DNA from: Leptospira sp. GIMC2001
GTDB lineage: Bacteria > Spirochaetota > Leptospiria > Leptospirales > Leptospiraceae
Assembly: GCF_028462125.1 (NCBI RefSeq)
Contig: NZ_CP115468.1
Span: forward strand, 896,001-960,000
Direction: 5' to 3'
Length of the DNA: 64,000 bases
Part shown: positions 34,817 to 44,629 of the stretch, in pieces
How the letters are laid out: each line of letters begins with the position of its first letter
Numbering within the stretch: the stretch's first letter is position 1
Program-made: the position numbers and the translations under genes
The notes under the pieces: model-generated
Told to the model about the DNA's origin: nothing
What the model saw: only the letters and a program-made list of their open reading frames with translations
Databases searched by the model: none

Positions 34817-35491
34817 CTAATCGTCGTTATCGTTTGAACCATCATCCGATTCTTCCTCATCACCGGCTTCAGCTCCCCAATCCATAGATCCATCTCGATT
34901 TCTTTTGTTTCGATTGAGTCCTGGTTGGATTCGAGTTATCGTAAAAGTGAATTTCATTCTTTCTTCACCATTTTTGTTGAAGAAATAAGATGTTGATAAA
35001 CTGATCTCAATAAAATTTACCATTCTCTCTTTGGTGAGTTTATCAGATAAACGAAAGTCCGCAGAATGACCAATGATTTCTACGCTATCGAATTTTTCCT
35101 TACCTTCCATTTTCGAATAGGTATCCATTCTTGGTGGTTTGAAAAGAACAGCACCATTTCTATCAACCGTGATCTCATATTCTTCTTGATCGCGATCTTT
35201 CTTAAAATTAAAAATTAAATGATCATCATCAATCGCTTTACACAGCGTACGGATGTTCCCAAGCCTTTTGCCGATTGTGAATTTAGATTGTCTTGAAGTT
35301 TCATCAACGACGAAGTCGAAGCTATCGCCGACGTTAACAGCATCTGGAAGATCCAATGCTTTTAACTTAGCAAATGGTATAATGAATTGATGGATGATCA
35401 CACCAATCAGTCCAATCAGGGCTATCACAAATACAAGCCATTGCATCGCAACTTGGCTGTCTTGAAGTAAAATGCCCAGATGTAGAGTCAA
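34817..35491 (-). CDS. Hypothetical single-span membrane protein
   Basis: This 224-residue protein has one hydrophobic helix (about residues 16-36), a beta-rich soluble domain of about 150 residues that looks like a compact PilZ- or OB-sized fold, and an acidic tail rich in Asp and Glu. I do not recognise a family. Starts are TTG 35491, immediately after the upstream stop, or ATG 35446 at the helix. It converges with thrB one base apart and is probably co-transcribed with the gene before it. Confidence 0.6.
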   Translation of the reverse strand: MTLHLGILLQDSQVAMQWLVFVIALIGLIGVIIHQFIIPFAKLKALDLPDAVNVGDSFDFVVDETSRQSKFTIGKRLGNIRTLCKAIDDDHLIFNFKKDRDQEEYEITVDRNGAVLFKPPRMDTYSKMEGKEKFDSVEIIGHSADFRLSDKLTKERMVNFIEISLSTSYFFNKNGEERMKFTFTITRIQPGLNRNKRNRDGSMDWGAEAGDEEESDDGSNDNDD

Positions 35492-35492
35492 A

Positions 35493-35864
35493 TCAGCGTT
35501 TCACATCCAGATTATGTTTCTCATCTTTCGATTGAACAGGAAACCTTGCAATAAGAGAAAGCAAATCTCGAACTTGCTCAGGACTGATTACTTGAGACAT
35601 TCTCTCCTCTAAGCTGAGTGGAGAAGGTTTCATAACCAAGTCATCCAAAGCCTTCATTTTTGCTTTGGGATCTTCATGTTCATTTTCATCCTCGCTCTTT
35701 TTGGAGCCTGGAAGCCTTAGCTCATTTACCTTCAATTCTTCCGTTTTTTCTTTATCCTTTGCAGGACGAAGATTCAATTCGGTTTCCGAACCAGAAGAAG
35801 GCAACTTGGGCATAAAAGCAGCTGCATTGATGTATTGCTGCGAGTTAGATATATTCATAGTCAT
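35493..35864 (-). CDS. Hypothetical charged protein
   Basis: This 123-residue hydrophilic protein is rich in Glu, Lys and Ser, probably disordered for the first 75 residues, with a helical C-terminal part (LSLEERMSQVISPEQVRDLLSLIARFP). There is no signal peptide and no recognised domain. An AGGAGG-like GGAGG ribosome-binding site precedes the ATG. It is followed after two bases by the membrane protein gene ending at 34817, so the two are likely partners. Confidence 0.6.
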   Translation of the reverse strand: MTMNISNSQQYINAAAFMPKLPSSGSETELNLRPAKDKEKTEELKVNELRLPGSKKSEDENEHEDPKAKMKALDDLVMKPSPLSLEERMSQVISPEQVRDLLSLIARFPVQSKDEKHNLDVKR

Positions 35865-36011
35865 AAACCTCCGTGTTTATGGACTTCGAGAAAAAGATTT
35901 TCCTCCATCGTACTTATCGGAATATCTGATCGAACATTAACTAAAAATTCACTTTTTTTATAGAAATTTTACATTTGCAGAAAAGGTCGAACCCGACTAG
36001 TCTGGTTAACG

Positions 36012-37061
36012 ATGCAAGAAAATAACAACCCATGGATCCAATCCGTGCAAGGTAAAACCGCAATTGGAATAGCTGCCTTATTCGTAGTTTATTTGGCAGC
36101 TAGTTTACCGGCAATGATTGGCTTTTTTAGCCCATCTGACTCTGTTCAAATAGATGGAACCACTTATACTCTTGAGAAAATCAAGGGCGAGAATCCTGCT
36201 CTGTACAATCGATACCTCACTGAGAAAGCAAATCTATCAAAAGAAATCCTCGGGGAATTTACCGAGAAAAAGATTTTGGATATTGCGATGAAAGAAGCTG
36301 GTGTTGATTCCCCAGAAGCAGTTTTGAAAAAAGGATTTGCAGCGAGCGAACCAAGTGATTCTGAAATGCTTGTGATTTACAATCAGTATAAGGCTCAATT
36401 GGGCGGGCGATCTTTTCCAGAAGCAAAAGATATGATTCGCAAAAACCTAGTTGGCAACTCTGAAAGACAACATGCACAGACAGTTCAACGCGAACTTATC
36501 AAAAAATACAATGTTGCTATGAATGTTCAAGATCCTCCAACAATTCGTCACGAAGTTCCCGAGGGAGACAATCCTTCAATAGGAAGTAAGAATGCGAAAG
36601 TTACAATCATTGAATTTTCGGATTTTGAATGTCCTTTCTGCAAGAGAAGTCAAGACGTAAACAAGAGACTACGCGAGAAATACAAAGACAAAATTCGCTG
36701 GGTATTTAGAGATTTTCCTTTGGACTTTCATGAGAACGCAATGTACGCTCATGCCGCTGCAAATTGTGCTATTCCACAAGATAAATATTGGGAATTTTTT
36801 GATATTTTATTTGAAAATTCCGGTAACTTGGGCAAAGGCAATGTTGATTATTTGGCAACGAAAGCTGGCTTAGATAAAGGCAAATACCAAGAATGTATGA
36901 GTAAAGAAGAGAGTTTGGTTGCTGAGATTCGTTCTGATATGTCTGAAGGACAGAAGTTCGGTGTAACTGGAACTCCTGCTTTCTTTATCAACGGTATTTT
37001 CGTAAGTGGAGCTCTTCCATTTGAAAACTTTGATGAGATCATCAAAAAAGAACTAGATTAA
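36012..37061 (+). CDS. DsbA-family thioredoxin-like protein (BdbD-like), membrane-anchored
   Basis: This 349-residue protein has an N-terminal transmembrane anchor (about 18-38), a helical middle region of about 130 residues, and a C-terminal DsbA-type thioredoxin domain with the redox pair C207/C210 in FECPFCKR and the cis-proline loop VTGTPAFFING. It probably introduces or shuffles disulfides in the periplasm. The helical stretch before the thioredoxin domain (36200-36500) resembles SurA-N-type chaperone helices, suggesting a combined chaperone/oxidase; that part is inference. It lies upstream of mdh. Confidence 0.85.
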   Translation: MQENNNPWIQSVQGKTAIGIAALFVVYLAASLPAMIGFFSPSDSVQIDGTTYTLEKIKGENPALYNRYLTEKANLSKEILGEFTEKKILDIAMKEAGVDSPEAVLKKGFAASEPSDSEMLVIYNQYKAQLGGRSFPEAKDMIRKNLVGNSERQHAQTVQRELIKKYNVAMNVQDPPTIRHEVPEGDNPSIGSKNAKVTIIEFSDFECPFCKRSQDVNKRLREKYKDKIRWVFRDFPLDFHENAMYAHAAANCAIPQDKYWEFFDILFENSGNLGKGNVDYLATKAGLDKGKYQECMSKEESLVAEIRSDMSEGQKFGVTGTPAFFINGIFVSGALPFENFDEIIKKELD

Positions 37062-37148
37062 GATTTGAATTAGAATATTCGAATATCGCGTCTTGATCCC
37101 ATTGTGGTAACCAAGGCGCAAAAAAATTAAAGGAGAAATATTGAATTT

Positions 37149-38129
37149 ATGAAAAAAGCAGTAAAAGTAGCAATAACCGGTGGCGCAGGTCAGATTGGAT
37201 ATTCATTATTATTTAGAATCGCATCGGGAAGTATGTTTGGACCAGATACTCCTGTAGAATTGCAATTGCTGGAATTGGAAGCAGCTCTACCTGCAGCTCG
37301 TGGCGTAATTATGGAGTTGGATGACTGTGCTTTCCCATTGTTGCAAAAAGTTTCTGTAACTCATAAAGCAGACGAAGCTTTTAAAGATGTGAATTGGGCT
37401 CTGCTTGTTGGATCTGTTCCTCGTAAAGCGGGAATGGAAAGAGGAGACCTACTCAAAATCAATGGCGGAATCTTTACCAATCAAGGCAAGGCAATCGCGG
37501 CCAATGCTGCAAGTGATGTGAGAATACTTGTTGTTGGAAATCCATGCAATACTAACTGCTTGATTGCTATGAACAATGCTAAGAGCATCCCAGCTAACAG
37601 ATGGTTTGCGCTTACTAAATTGGATGAGAATAGAGCGAAGAGTCAATTGGCGCAAAAAGCAAATGTTCCTGTATCGCAAGTAACGAACCTAACTATTTGG
37701 GGCAATCACTCTGCAACTCAGTATCCAGATTTCTTCAATGCGAAAGTGGGTGGCAAATCTGCGACTGATGCGATCTCTGATCACGATTGGCTAAAGTCTG
37801 ATTTTATATCTACTGTACAAAAGAGAGGAGCTGCAATTATTGAAGCACGAGGAGCATCTTCTGCGGCGTCCGCGGCAAACGCAGTTGTTGATACAGTTCG
37901 TAACTTAACTACTCCAACACCTGCTGGAGATTGGTTCAGTGTTGCTGTATGCTCTAACGGTGAGTATGGTGTGGACAAAGGTTTGATATTTGGATATCCT
38001 GTCCGATCTAATGGAACTGACTATGAAATCGTTAAAGATGTTCCTTTGAATGAATTCGGTAAGGGCAAATTTGATCTTACTCACAAAGAATTGCAAGAAG
38101 AGCGAAACGAAGTCAAGGATATGATCTAG
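37149..38129 (+). CDS. mdh: Malate dehydrogenase
   Basis: This 326-residue enzyme has NAD-binding [15 protein letters not shown], the substrate arginines in [12 protein letters not shown], the NPCNTN segment and the catalytic histidine in [13 protein letters not shown]. These are the marks of the long cytosolic-type MDH seen in many bacteria. It is the TCA-cycle oxidation of malate to oxaloacetate. An AAAGGAG site precedes the ATG. Confidence 0.95.
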   Translation: MKKAVKVAITGGAGQIGYSLLFRIASGSMFGPDTPVELQLLELEAALPAARGVIMELDDCAFPLLQKVSVTHKADEAFKDVNWALLVGSVPRKAGMERGDLLKINGGIFTNQGKAIAANAASDVRILVVGNPCNTNCLIAMNNAKSIPANRWFALTKLDENRAKSQLAQKANVPVSQVTNLTIWGNHSATQYPDFFNAKVGGKSATDAISDHDWLKSDFISTVQKRGAAIIEARGASSAASAANAVVDTVRNLTTPTPAGDWFSVAVCSNGEYGVDKGLIFGYPVRSNGTDYEIVKDVPLNEFGKGKFDLTHKELQEERNEVKDMI

Positions 38130-38225
38130 GATAGAAAAAATACAAGCCGTTTAGTATTGAGATAGAAATAGTTTTGTGATATGAAACTTGATAGTAAATA
38201 CTTACGGCTTGAATTTTAGGGTATT

Positions 38226-40070
38226 TTGTTGAATAATAAATCTCCCAAGAAAAAATCTAAGACTAGAACCAATAAGTCTTCGTCTCAAAAAACATCCCAA
38301 AGACAAGATAAATCCCAATCAAAGCCTCAGATAAAATCCGTTCGTAAGAATATTCCTGATCGATATTCGATCAAAAAATCATCCGAAGGCAGTCATATTA
38401 TTTGTTTAGAATCTCCTAATCTTTCCGTAAGAATTGAGAAAGGGAAAGTTTTCTCCGAAAATAGCGGACGCAAAGCTAACGATCGCACTATTTTCCTTGA
38501 TGGAGCTTGCGATGCTGCCCCATTTATAGATGTTAAAAGACAAGTTTATAATCTAGATCACCATACAGGTGTTGTGCGATCATTTACTCTATCGACATGC
38601 GAACAAGCAGCAATCCTTGTTATGAAAGGATTGGATCTCACTGAGAAGAATTGGAATATCTGGGCGAATGATCCAGACTTAGATACAGTACTTGCTATCT
38701 GGGTTCTACTCAATCATGTTCATCTAAACGATGAAGATTATTCTACCATTTCAGAGATCTTACCTATTCTAAGATTGGAAGGTCTGATTGACGGTATAGG
38801 TTTAGAGCTGAATCATTTCACAGCCTTTCCTAAAAAATTGCAAGAAGAGACCAATGCAAAAATAGAAATTCTTCGTAAGAAAGAAATTGCCGTTAAGAAA
38901 TCTGGCAAATGGGAAGAGTCGGACTTTATAGAATATACAATTCAAGTTCTCAAAAAAATTGATGAGCTAGTCTATCATCCCGAAGATTTCAAAGATTTTA
39001 AAGGTTTAGATGAATTGGCTCGAGTTGAACTAGATGATAAAAATAGTGCAGTCGTGTATCGAGCTGATATGGGCATATACGAGATTGAACAACATTTGAA
39101 CAAAATGTACGGTAAAAATCCAGGACTTATAGTACTCCAAAAACGAGATGGACATTACACACTTCGTAAATCTGATATTTTCACGCCGCTCGATATGAAC
39201 CTAATCTATGATAGGCTAAATCTATATGATAAAAATGTTAGTGGTAAAATTCCCAAAAATCGTTGGGGCGGGGCGGGTGATATTGGTGGATCACCGAGAA
39301 CAACTGGAACTTATTTAAATCCGTCCGAAATAGCCGATATCATTCGAGAATCATTTTATAAACCAAACTTTTTGGAAAAATTGGTCAGAATATCTTGGAC
39401 AACTTTTCTTGGAGTTGGTTTAGCAATCCTTGGTTGGATTTGTCTTGGCTTTTGGAAATTCTCGGATGCGTTTGGATTTTGGATATTGGAATCCTTTGGA
39501 TTGCCCCTAGAAATTTACACTGTTGTTACAGTATTGTATACAACGACTTTGTTTTTCGCAATAGGTAGAAAGATTCCTTGGTTTTATGGAATGCGCATTC
39601 CTGCGGGCAATGATTGGTGGTTGTTCTTTCCTATTACTTTTCTTGGTGCCTTGATGGGAGGAGCTTGGATTCCTTTAATTGGAATAGTTGATGCAGTACC
39701 AGGGATTTCTAATATTTTAATGTTGCTATCTCTTCCTATTGCAGTAGAAGTTTTGTTTCGGGGAATTATACACGGACAACTGGTTCGCATGTTTCGAATT
39801 CAAAAATCAGGTGGAGAATGGTTTGTCTCTACTCCTGTAATTATTTCCGCTATGATTTATGCATTAGCGGTTGTATTATCTCCTGTTCATTTTACTTTCC
39901 CAATTGAATCTTTCTTGGGAGATTTTGCCTGGGTTTCGCAGATGCTAGGTGGGTTTGTTTTTGGGCTGTCTGCAGGGCTTTGTCGAGAAAGATCGGAGAG
40001 TATTATCCCGGTGGTCGGATTCCACTTTGCTTGCATCTTACTTGTCAGTCTTATTCAATTCGTCGGTTGA
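38226..40070 (+). CDS. Fusion of a DHH-like phosphoesterase-type domain and a CPBP membrane protease domain
   Basis: This 614-residue protein starts with a Lys/Ser-rich tail (about 50 residues). A soluble part follows with FLDGACDAAPFID, a DHH triad (LDHHTGVVRSF) and DPDLDTVLAIWVLLN. These resemble the acid/His metal motifs of DHH phosphoesterases, though their order is not the classical one. From about residue 385 there are some seven to eight transmembrane helices; the region AVEVLFRGIIHGQL and the later VVGFHFACIL correspond to the E-x-x-x-R and H motifs of CPBP intramembrane proteases. The start is TTG (38226 or the next codon). Function is unknown. Confidence 0.72.
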   Translation: MLNNKSPKKKSKTRTNKSSSQKTSQRQDKSQSKPQIKSVRKNIPDRYSIKKSSEGSHIICLESPNLSVRIEKGKVFSENSGRKANDRTIFLDGACDAAPFIDVKRQVYNLDHHTGVVRSFTLSTCEQAAILVMKGLDLTEKNWNIWANDPDLDTVLAIWVLLNHVHLNDEDYSTISEILPILRLEGLIDGIGLELNHFTAFPKKLQEETNAKIEILRKKEIAVKKSGKWEESDFIEYTIQVLKKIDELVYHPEDFKDFKGLDELARVELDDKNSAVVYRADMGIYEIEQHLNKMYGKNPGLIVLQKRDGHYTLRKSDIFTPLDMNLIYDRLNLYDKNVSGKIPKNRWGGAGDIGGSPRTTGTYLNPSEIADIIRESFYKPNFLEKLVRISWTTFLGVGLAILGWICLGFWKFSDAFGFWILESFGLPLEIYTVVTVLYTTTLFFAIGRKIPWFYGMRIPAGNDWWLFFPITFLGALMGGAWIPLIGIVDAVPGISNILMLLSLPIAVEVLFRGIIHGQLVRMFRIQKSGGEWFVSTPVIISAMIYALAVVLSPVHFTFPIESFLGDFAWVSQMLGGFVFGLSAGLCRERSESIIPVVGFHFACILLVSLIQFVG

Positions 40071-40154
40071 ATTACATCACGAGAGCATTCAGTGATATGC
40101 AATAGCAGAAACCAAATGATATTGTTGACCTCCTAAGTGATGCATCATATACAA

Positions 40155-40180
40155 TCCTGATTGAATTATTGCAGTCAGGA
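40155..40180. terminator. Possible bidirectional terminator hairpin
   Basis: TCCTGA (40155-40160) pairs with TCAGGA (40175-40180) across a 14-base loop, followed by GATTTTATCTTT. It lies between convergent genes. The stem is short, so this is weak. Confidence 0.25.
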
Positions 40181-40804
40181 GATTTTATCTTTGATTAGGA
40201 ATGTATTGAATTCTTGAATTAAACTTAGCCATAGATTTGTAATTACTATCTGATTCGATTCTCCATTTTTTCTTAGTTTATCAATCTCCGATTCGAGCCA
40301 ATTGTAAGATGCTGATTCGATTTTGATAGACTTAAGTTTAGGATCGTATTGAAACACTGAGCGACCATTTATATCTTTAAAATTTCTTACAGTACTAGTC
40401 AATATTGTCTTCTCGATTTGACTCAGTACTGTTTGGATTTTATTTCCAAGATTTCTGTCGATAATTCTATTGCTTCGAGTAAGAGATAATTTATTTCTGA
40501 ATAGATCGTATGCTTGAATTGGATTGTCATTTTTTTGTTCCTTCTCAAGCGATTCAAAGTAATCAATTAATTCAGATAAATTATTTCTAAATGAAATCAT
40601 TGGTCTGTCTAAAGACTCAAATCGTTTTAATGATATAAAATCACCAATAAATATAGGCCAAAAGTAAGATATCCAAGCGTCTATTAAATCAACCATTGAG
40701 ATATGAAGTGTGCTAGAAGATGAGGCAATATCTTGCCTATCTTTTTCAAAAAAAGCGCGAATTGTGGCTAAATCATAAATTGATTGATTATCATGTAGTC
40801 TCAT
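40175..40804 (-). CDS. Hypothetical protein
   Basis: This 209-residue protein looks soluble and helical, without signal peptide, cysteines or a recognised motif. A Trp-rich hydrophobic segment (ISYFWPIFIGDFISL, about 48-62) could be a buried helix. It stands alone between the DHH/CPBP gene (convergent) and the metallophosphoesterase gene (divergent across a 185-base AT-rich gap with nothing visible). Confidence 0.55.
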   Translation of the reverse strand: MRLHDNQSIYDLATIRAFFEKDRQDIASSSSTLHISMVDLIDAWISYFWPIFIGDFISLKRFESLDRPMISFRNNLSELIDYFESLEKEQKNDNPIQAYDLFRNKLSLTRSNRIIDRNLGNKIQTVLSQIEKTILTSTVRNFKDINGRSVFQYDPKLKSIKIESASYNWLESEIDKLRKNGESNQIVITNLWLSLIQEFNTFLIKDKIS

Positions 40805-40989
40805 AGTTTAGAACTTTTTTTAAAGCTTGTAAATAGATTTCTCGTCATAATGTTTTAGAATGCTTGATTAAAGATAAGTTAATTTTTGATGAGGTTATCT
40901 AAATTATCAATTATCCTATTTTAGACAGCTTTCTTAGATATTCTAATTGTCTAACTATCAGTTTATTTCTGAGTAATGGAGATTTCTGA

Positions 40990-42216
40990 TTGACTAGAAT
41001 GATAATTTTTTTATCTGTTTTTACAAGTTTGATTGCCGCCGGATATTTTTATATTGGCAGAAGTTTGATACAAAGCTTACAGCTTGATTCTACTTCCAGT
41101 TTTTGTTTGTGGTTATTGATCGCATTTCTTGTTTTTTCGATTCCCATTTCTTATTATGCAAGTCATTCAGTAAATCATGCAAGAATTCAGTCGGCACTAA
41201 GTTTTGTTGCTTTCTTAAGTTTGGGATTTTTTACCATTCTACTCACGATGATTGTTGTGATGGATCTGGTTTTTTCGATTTGGAAACTTCTTAATTTCAT
41301 ACCTTTGATTGCAGCAATAGATCTTAACTCACAATTTAGTAAAATTTTTGGAGATCTGGTTCGCGTAGTTGGTTTGAACTGGAATACCAATGATCCTTTC
41401 CTTGGACAATTAGTTCTCACATTATTTTTTCTTTTTGTAACGGCGATTCTTACGATTTGGGGAATGTTCCAAGCAACTACGAGAATTAAAACTGTGAACG
41501 TCGAAGTATCTGCAACTCAACACCATAAAGATCTTAAAGGATTTAAAATAGTGCAAATCTCGGATGTGCATATTGGTCCAACGATAAAGAGGCCGTTTTT
41601 ACAACATGTTGTTAATAGAATCAATAATATGAATCCCGATATAGTTGTGATAACGGGGGATCTTGTAGATGGACCTGCGTCACAATTCAAAGATCATTTG
41701 CTTCCTCTTGCTGATCTAAAGTCAAAATACGGAACTTTTTTTGTTACGGGAAATCATGAATACTATTCAGGTGTGCTAACTTGGATTCAAATTATAAAAA
41801 ATCTTGGAATCAGCGTGCTCCTAAATGAAAATACAATTATCAATCACAATTCCGCAAAAATTGCATTAGGTGGTGTAACAGATTTGAAAGCTGGAAGTAT
41901 CTTGCCGCAACATGCAACTAACCCCCATGCTTCTATTCAAGGCGGTGAAGATGCTGACTACAAAATATTACTTGCTCACCAACCCAATAGTATTCTGGAA
42001 GCATCCAAGGTTGGATATGACCTTCAACTTTCTGGACATACTCATGGTGGGCAGTATTTCCCAGGTAATCTAATTATCTATTTAGTCCAGAAATTTGTTG
42101 CTGGTTTACATGTTTACAATAAAACCACTTTGTATGTTAGTCGTGGAACAGGTTATTGGGGGCCACCGCTACGGATTGGAGCCCCGTCCGAGATAACGAG
42201 TATTGTTTTGAAATAG
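40990..42216 (+). CDS. Membrane-anchored metallophosphoesterase (YkuE/YaeI-like)
   Basis: This 408-residue protein has about four N-terminal transmembrane helices (residues 5-155) and a calcineurin-like phosphoesterase domain with the full set of metal motifs: ISDVHIG, TGDLVDG, TGNHEYY and LSGHTHGG. It may hydrolyse a lipid-linked or UDP-linked phosphodiester at the membrane, as relatives such as YkuE and YaeI do; the substrate is not determined. TTG 40990 or ATG 40999 could start it. The stop codon lies inside a strong palindrome. Confidence 0.88.
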   Translation: MTRMIIFLSVFTSLIAAGYFYIGRSLIQSLQLDSTSSFCLWLLIAFLVFSIPISYYASHSVNHARIQSALSFVAFLSLGFFTILLTMIVVMDLVFSIWKLLNFIPLIAAIDLNSQFSKIFGDLVRVVGLNWNTNDPFLGQLVLTLFFLFVTAILTIWGMFQATTRIKTVNVEVSATQHHKDLKGFKIVQISDVHIGPTIKRPFLQHVVNRINNMNPDIVVITGDLVDGPASQFKDHLLPLADLKSKYGTFFVTGNHEYYSGVLTWIQIIKNLGISVLLNENTIINHNSAKIALGGVTDLKAGSILPQHATNPHASIQGGEDADYKILLAHQPNSILEASKVGYDLQLSGHTHGGQYFPGNLIIYLVQKFVAGLHVYNKTTLYVSRGTGYWGPPLRIGAPSEITSIVLK

Positions 42217-42240
42217 CCCGGGGCTTAAGTCCCGGGCTAT
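42213..42240 (+). repeat. Palindrome of the GCCCGGGGCTTAAG family, terminator-like
   Basis: ATAGCCCGGG (42213-42222) and CCCGGGCTAT (42231-42240) form a perfect 10-base stem with an 8-base loop. It overlaps the stop codon of the metallophosphoesterase gene. There is no T-run, so it may be a repeat element that also stops or stabilises transcripts. The same core occurs twice near 61.1-61.2 kb. Confidence 0.75.
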
Positions 42241-42384
42241 CGAATACACCGAACCCTTTTACAAATTTAGTCAAAAGAATGAAAATTGCCATGTCAATCG
42301 ATTTTGGTAAATAAAATTATGTAATCAATGCGTTTCAGATGGAATTCGAAATTTGCAGTCAAATAAATGTTTAGATTCTTATTC

Positions 42385-43008
42385 TTAGGGTGCCATAAGA
42401 TAGAACATTTCTCTTCCTATTTCTATCAATTTGTTTCTATAAGTTTCTTTCTCGTCTGACGTATCGTCCGATTCTTTAGGATCTTTATAAGTAAGGTTGA
42501 TTTTCTTGTCGGATCCAAATACTACTGGGCAATTTTCTGCGGCGTGATCACAAGTCATAATTGCGAGATAACTCTCACTAGGATTGGGCGAGTCATTGTA
42601 TTTTTTAGAGAATGCAATCAATGGTTTAATATTTTCATTATCTGTAGCTTTTATCATATAATGAGGATTTGGTGATTTTGGATCTAAAGTTGAAATGTTG
42701 ACTCCAATGTTTTGAAAGGCGGATATTGCCCTAGGATTAAAGGCAGTTGCTTCAGTTCCGCCACTGAAGAATTCTATTCCATTCACTTCATAATAAATAG
42801 ACGCAATATAAGCAAGAATCTGCGATATATGACTACGTCTTGAATTATGCGTGCATATAAAATTTAGATTCACAAGCGTATCTTCTTTCTTTTTGCTTAG
42901 GATATATTCTTTGATTTTATTTAATATTGCGATTCTATCTTCTGCAAGAGACTGAGAATCTAAAATCTCAGTTTGGACCCAGTTGTCCAATTCCGGGTAG
43001 AGTTTCAT
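42385..43008 (-). CDS. arsC: Arsenate reductase, low-molecular-weight protein tyrosine phosphatase fold
   Basis: This 207-residue protein has the P-loop C52-x5-R58 in FICTHNSRRSHISQ, as in thioredoxin-coupled ArsC and LMW phosphatases. Further cysteines occur in TCDHAAENCPV, placed like the second and third redox cysteines. A roughly 45-residue N-terminal extension precedes the domain. It probably reduces arsenate to arsenite for export by the upstream acr3 product. It is the last gene of the arsR-acr3-arsC operon. Confidence 0.87.
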   Translation of the reverse strand: MKLYPELDNWVQTEILDSQSLAEDRIAILNKIKEYILSKKKEDTLVNLNFICTHNSRRSHISQILAYIASIYYEVNGIEFFSGGTEATAFNPRAISAFQNIGVNISTLDPKSPNPHYMIKATDNENIKPLIAFSKKYNDSPNPSESYLAIMTCDHAAENCPVVFGSDKKINLTYKDPKESDDTSDEKETYRNKLIEIGREMFYLMAP

Positions 43009-43056
43009 GGGCTTATGTCCTTAGTGAGTATTATTGTTTTCCACAATTGAATCAGA

Positions 43057-44124
43057 TTACTTTTTATTTTTGTAGAATTTTCGCTTGAGTATAAAGCTAA
43101 CTTGAACTAGGAGAATCAGTGCAGGAACTTCTACTAGAGGTCCTATAACTCCCGCAAATGCTTGGCCTGATTGCAATCCAAAGGTTCCGATTGCAACAGC
43201 AATTGCTAATTCGAAATTATTTCCCGTTGCTGTAAATGAAACAGCAGCATTCTCAGAGTAGTTAGCTCCCACTTTGACGGAGATCCAAAAAGTTAGAAGA
43301 AACATGATTAGGAAATACAGAACAAGAGGAATAGCAATTCGAATTACATCTAAAGGAAGTGTTAGAATCAAACCTCCTTTCAAACTGAACATCAATACAA
43401 TAGTAAGTAGTAGAGCAATCAAAGTAATCGGACTTATGAATGGAACAAAAACTTTAGTATACCACTCTTCACCTTTAATTCGGACAAGAAAGTATCGACT
43501 CAAGAAACCAGCAAGAAACGGAATGCCAAGATACAATAATACAGATTCAGCTATATCATATATACTAAGATCAATTTTCATATTTTCCAGACCCAAGTAG
43601 CCCGGTACAATGGATAAGAAAAAATATGCAAGAAAGCTATAAGTAAGTATTTGAAAAATGGAATTGAGAGCAACCAATCCTGCGGCGTATTCGCGACTCC
43701 CTTCTGCAAGATCATTCCAGACTAACACCATTGCAATGCATCTTGCAATTCCGATCAATATCAGTCCTGCCATATATTCGGGCTTGTCATTTAGAAATAG
43801 AATGGCAAGTCCAAACATCAATAAAGGACCGACTATCCAATTGAGTAGAACTGATATAGCAATGATTTTTTTATTTCGAAAAACTATATGCAATTGATCG
43901 TATCGCACTTTTGCAAGTGGTGGATACATCATAAGAATCAATCCAATTGCGATAGGAATATTAGTTGTACCTGATTGCATTGTTTCTAGATTCGTTGAGA
44001 AACCTGGAAATAAATTGCCGATTGCAATGCCAATTCCCATAGCTATAAAAATCCATAAAGTTAGATAACGATCTATAAATCCTAAAGATTTAGGATTGAC
44101 ATTGGGAATTGAATTTTCTTGCAT
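43057..44124 (-). CDS. acr3: Arsenite efflux permease, ACR3 family
   Basis: This roughly 355-residue inner-membrane protein has ten hydrophobic helices, and the essential cysteine and neighbours of ACR3 appear in [16 protein letters not shown]. Other family segments are [14 protein letters not shown] and [16 protein letters not shown]. It should expel arsenite using the membrane potential. I prefer ATG 44124, preceded by CAGGA at six bases, to an ATG at 44154 that would overlap arsR. It belongs to the arsR operon. Confidence 0.93.
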   Translation of the reverse strand: MQENSIPNVNPKSLGFIDRYLTLWIFIAMGIGIAIGNLFPGFSTNLETMQSGTTNIPIAIGLILMMYPPLAKVRYDQLHIVFRNKKIIAISVLLNWIVGPLLMFGLAILFLNDKPEYMAGLILIGIARCIAMVLVWNDLAEGSREYAAGLVALNSIFQILTYSFLAYFFLSIVPGYLGLENMKIDLSIYDIAESVLLYLGIPFLAGFLSRYFLVRIKGEEWYTKVFVPFISPITLIALLLTIVLMFSLKGGLILTLPLDVIRIAIPLVLYFLIMFLLTFWISVKVGANYSENAAVSFTATGNNFELAIAVAIGTFGLQSGQAFAGVIGPLVEVPALILLVQVSFILKRKFYKNKK

Positions 44125-44140
44125 ATAGGTTCCTGATTTT

Positions 44141-44479
44141 TTAACAACATTCATTTGTTGCTGATAGTATATTGGTTTTTGTAAATAAATTTCCGAACAA
44201 TGTCACCATTTGGTTCCAACCTTCAAGATCAATGCAATAGCAAACTTTCGGACCTGAGATCTCACCTTTGATAAGGTTTGCGTCCTTAAGTTCTCTCAAA
44301 TGTTGGGATACGGTAGCTTGCGATAAAGGGAGGAGCTCAACTAACTCTCCACAGATGCATTCTTTTCTCTCGATCAAGATTTCTAATATAGCGATTCGAG
44401 CTGGGGATGCGAGTGCTTTGGCATACTTCGCCACTTCATTTTCGTGCTTAGAAAAATTTTCCGTTTTTGTAATTCCCAT
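44141..44479 (-). CDS. arsR: ArsR family arsenic-responsive repressor
   Basis: This 112-residue winged-helix repressor of the SmtB/ArsR family has the recognition helix [18 protein letters not shown]. Cysteines occur in KECICGEL (near the classic alpha-3 CxC site) and in VCYC and NECC, a likely As(III) trigger set. When bound to arsenite it should release the operator and allow expression of itself, acr3 and arsC. A palindromic operator overlapping a sigma-70-like promoter lies just upstream. Confidence 0.93.
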   Translation of the reverse strand: MGITKTENFSKHENEVAKYAKALASPARIAILEILIERKECICGELVELLPLSQATVSQHLRELKDANLIKGEISGPKVCYCIDLEGWNQMVTLFGNLFTKTNILSATNECC

Positions 44480-44486
44480 TTTGCTT

Positions 44487-44520
44487 TATCGTATTTTACC
44501 GATATAAGGAAAGATGTCAA
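44487..44520 (-). promoter_or_regulatory. arsR operon promoter and ArsR operator
   Basis: On the minus strand TTGACA (44520-44515), a 16-base spacer and TAAAAT (44498-44493) form a strong promoter for arsR. The inverted repeat TATCG-N8-CGATA (44487-44504) covers the -10 box. A repressor bound there would block RNA polymerase, matching autoregulation by ArsR. Operator assignment is inference. Confidence 0.65.
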
Positions 44521-44629
44521 ATAAAAAATGATGAATTTTTTATTTTCCAACTGAGGCTATTCCTTGGATGATTATGTATTTTTCCTTGCTCAATTGGAGC
44601 AATCCCAGAGTTTTAAATAAGTACAATCT

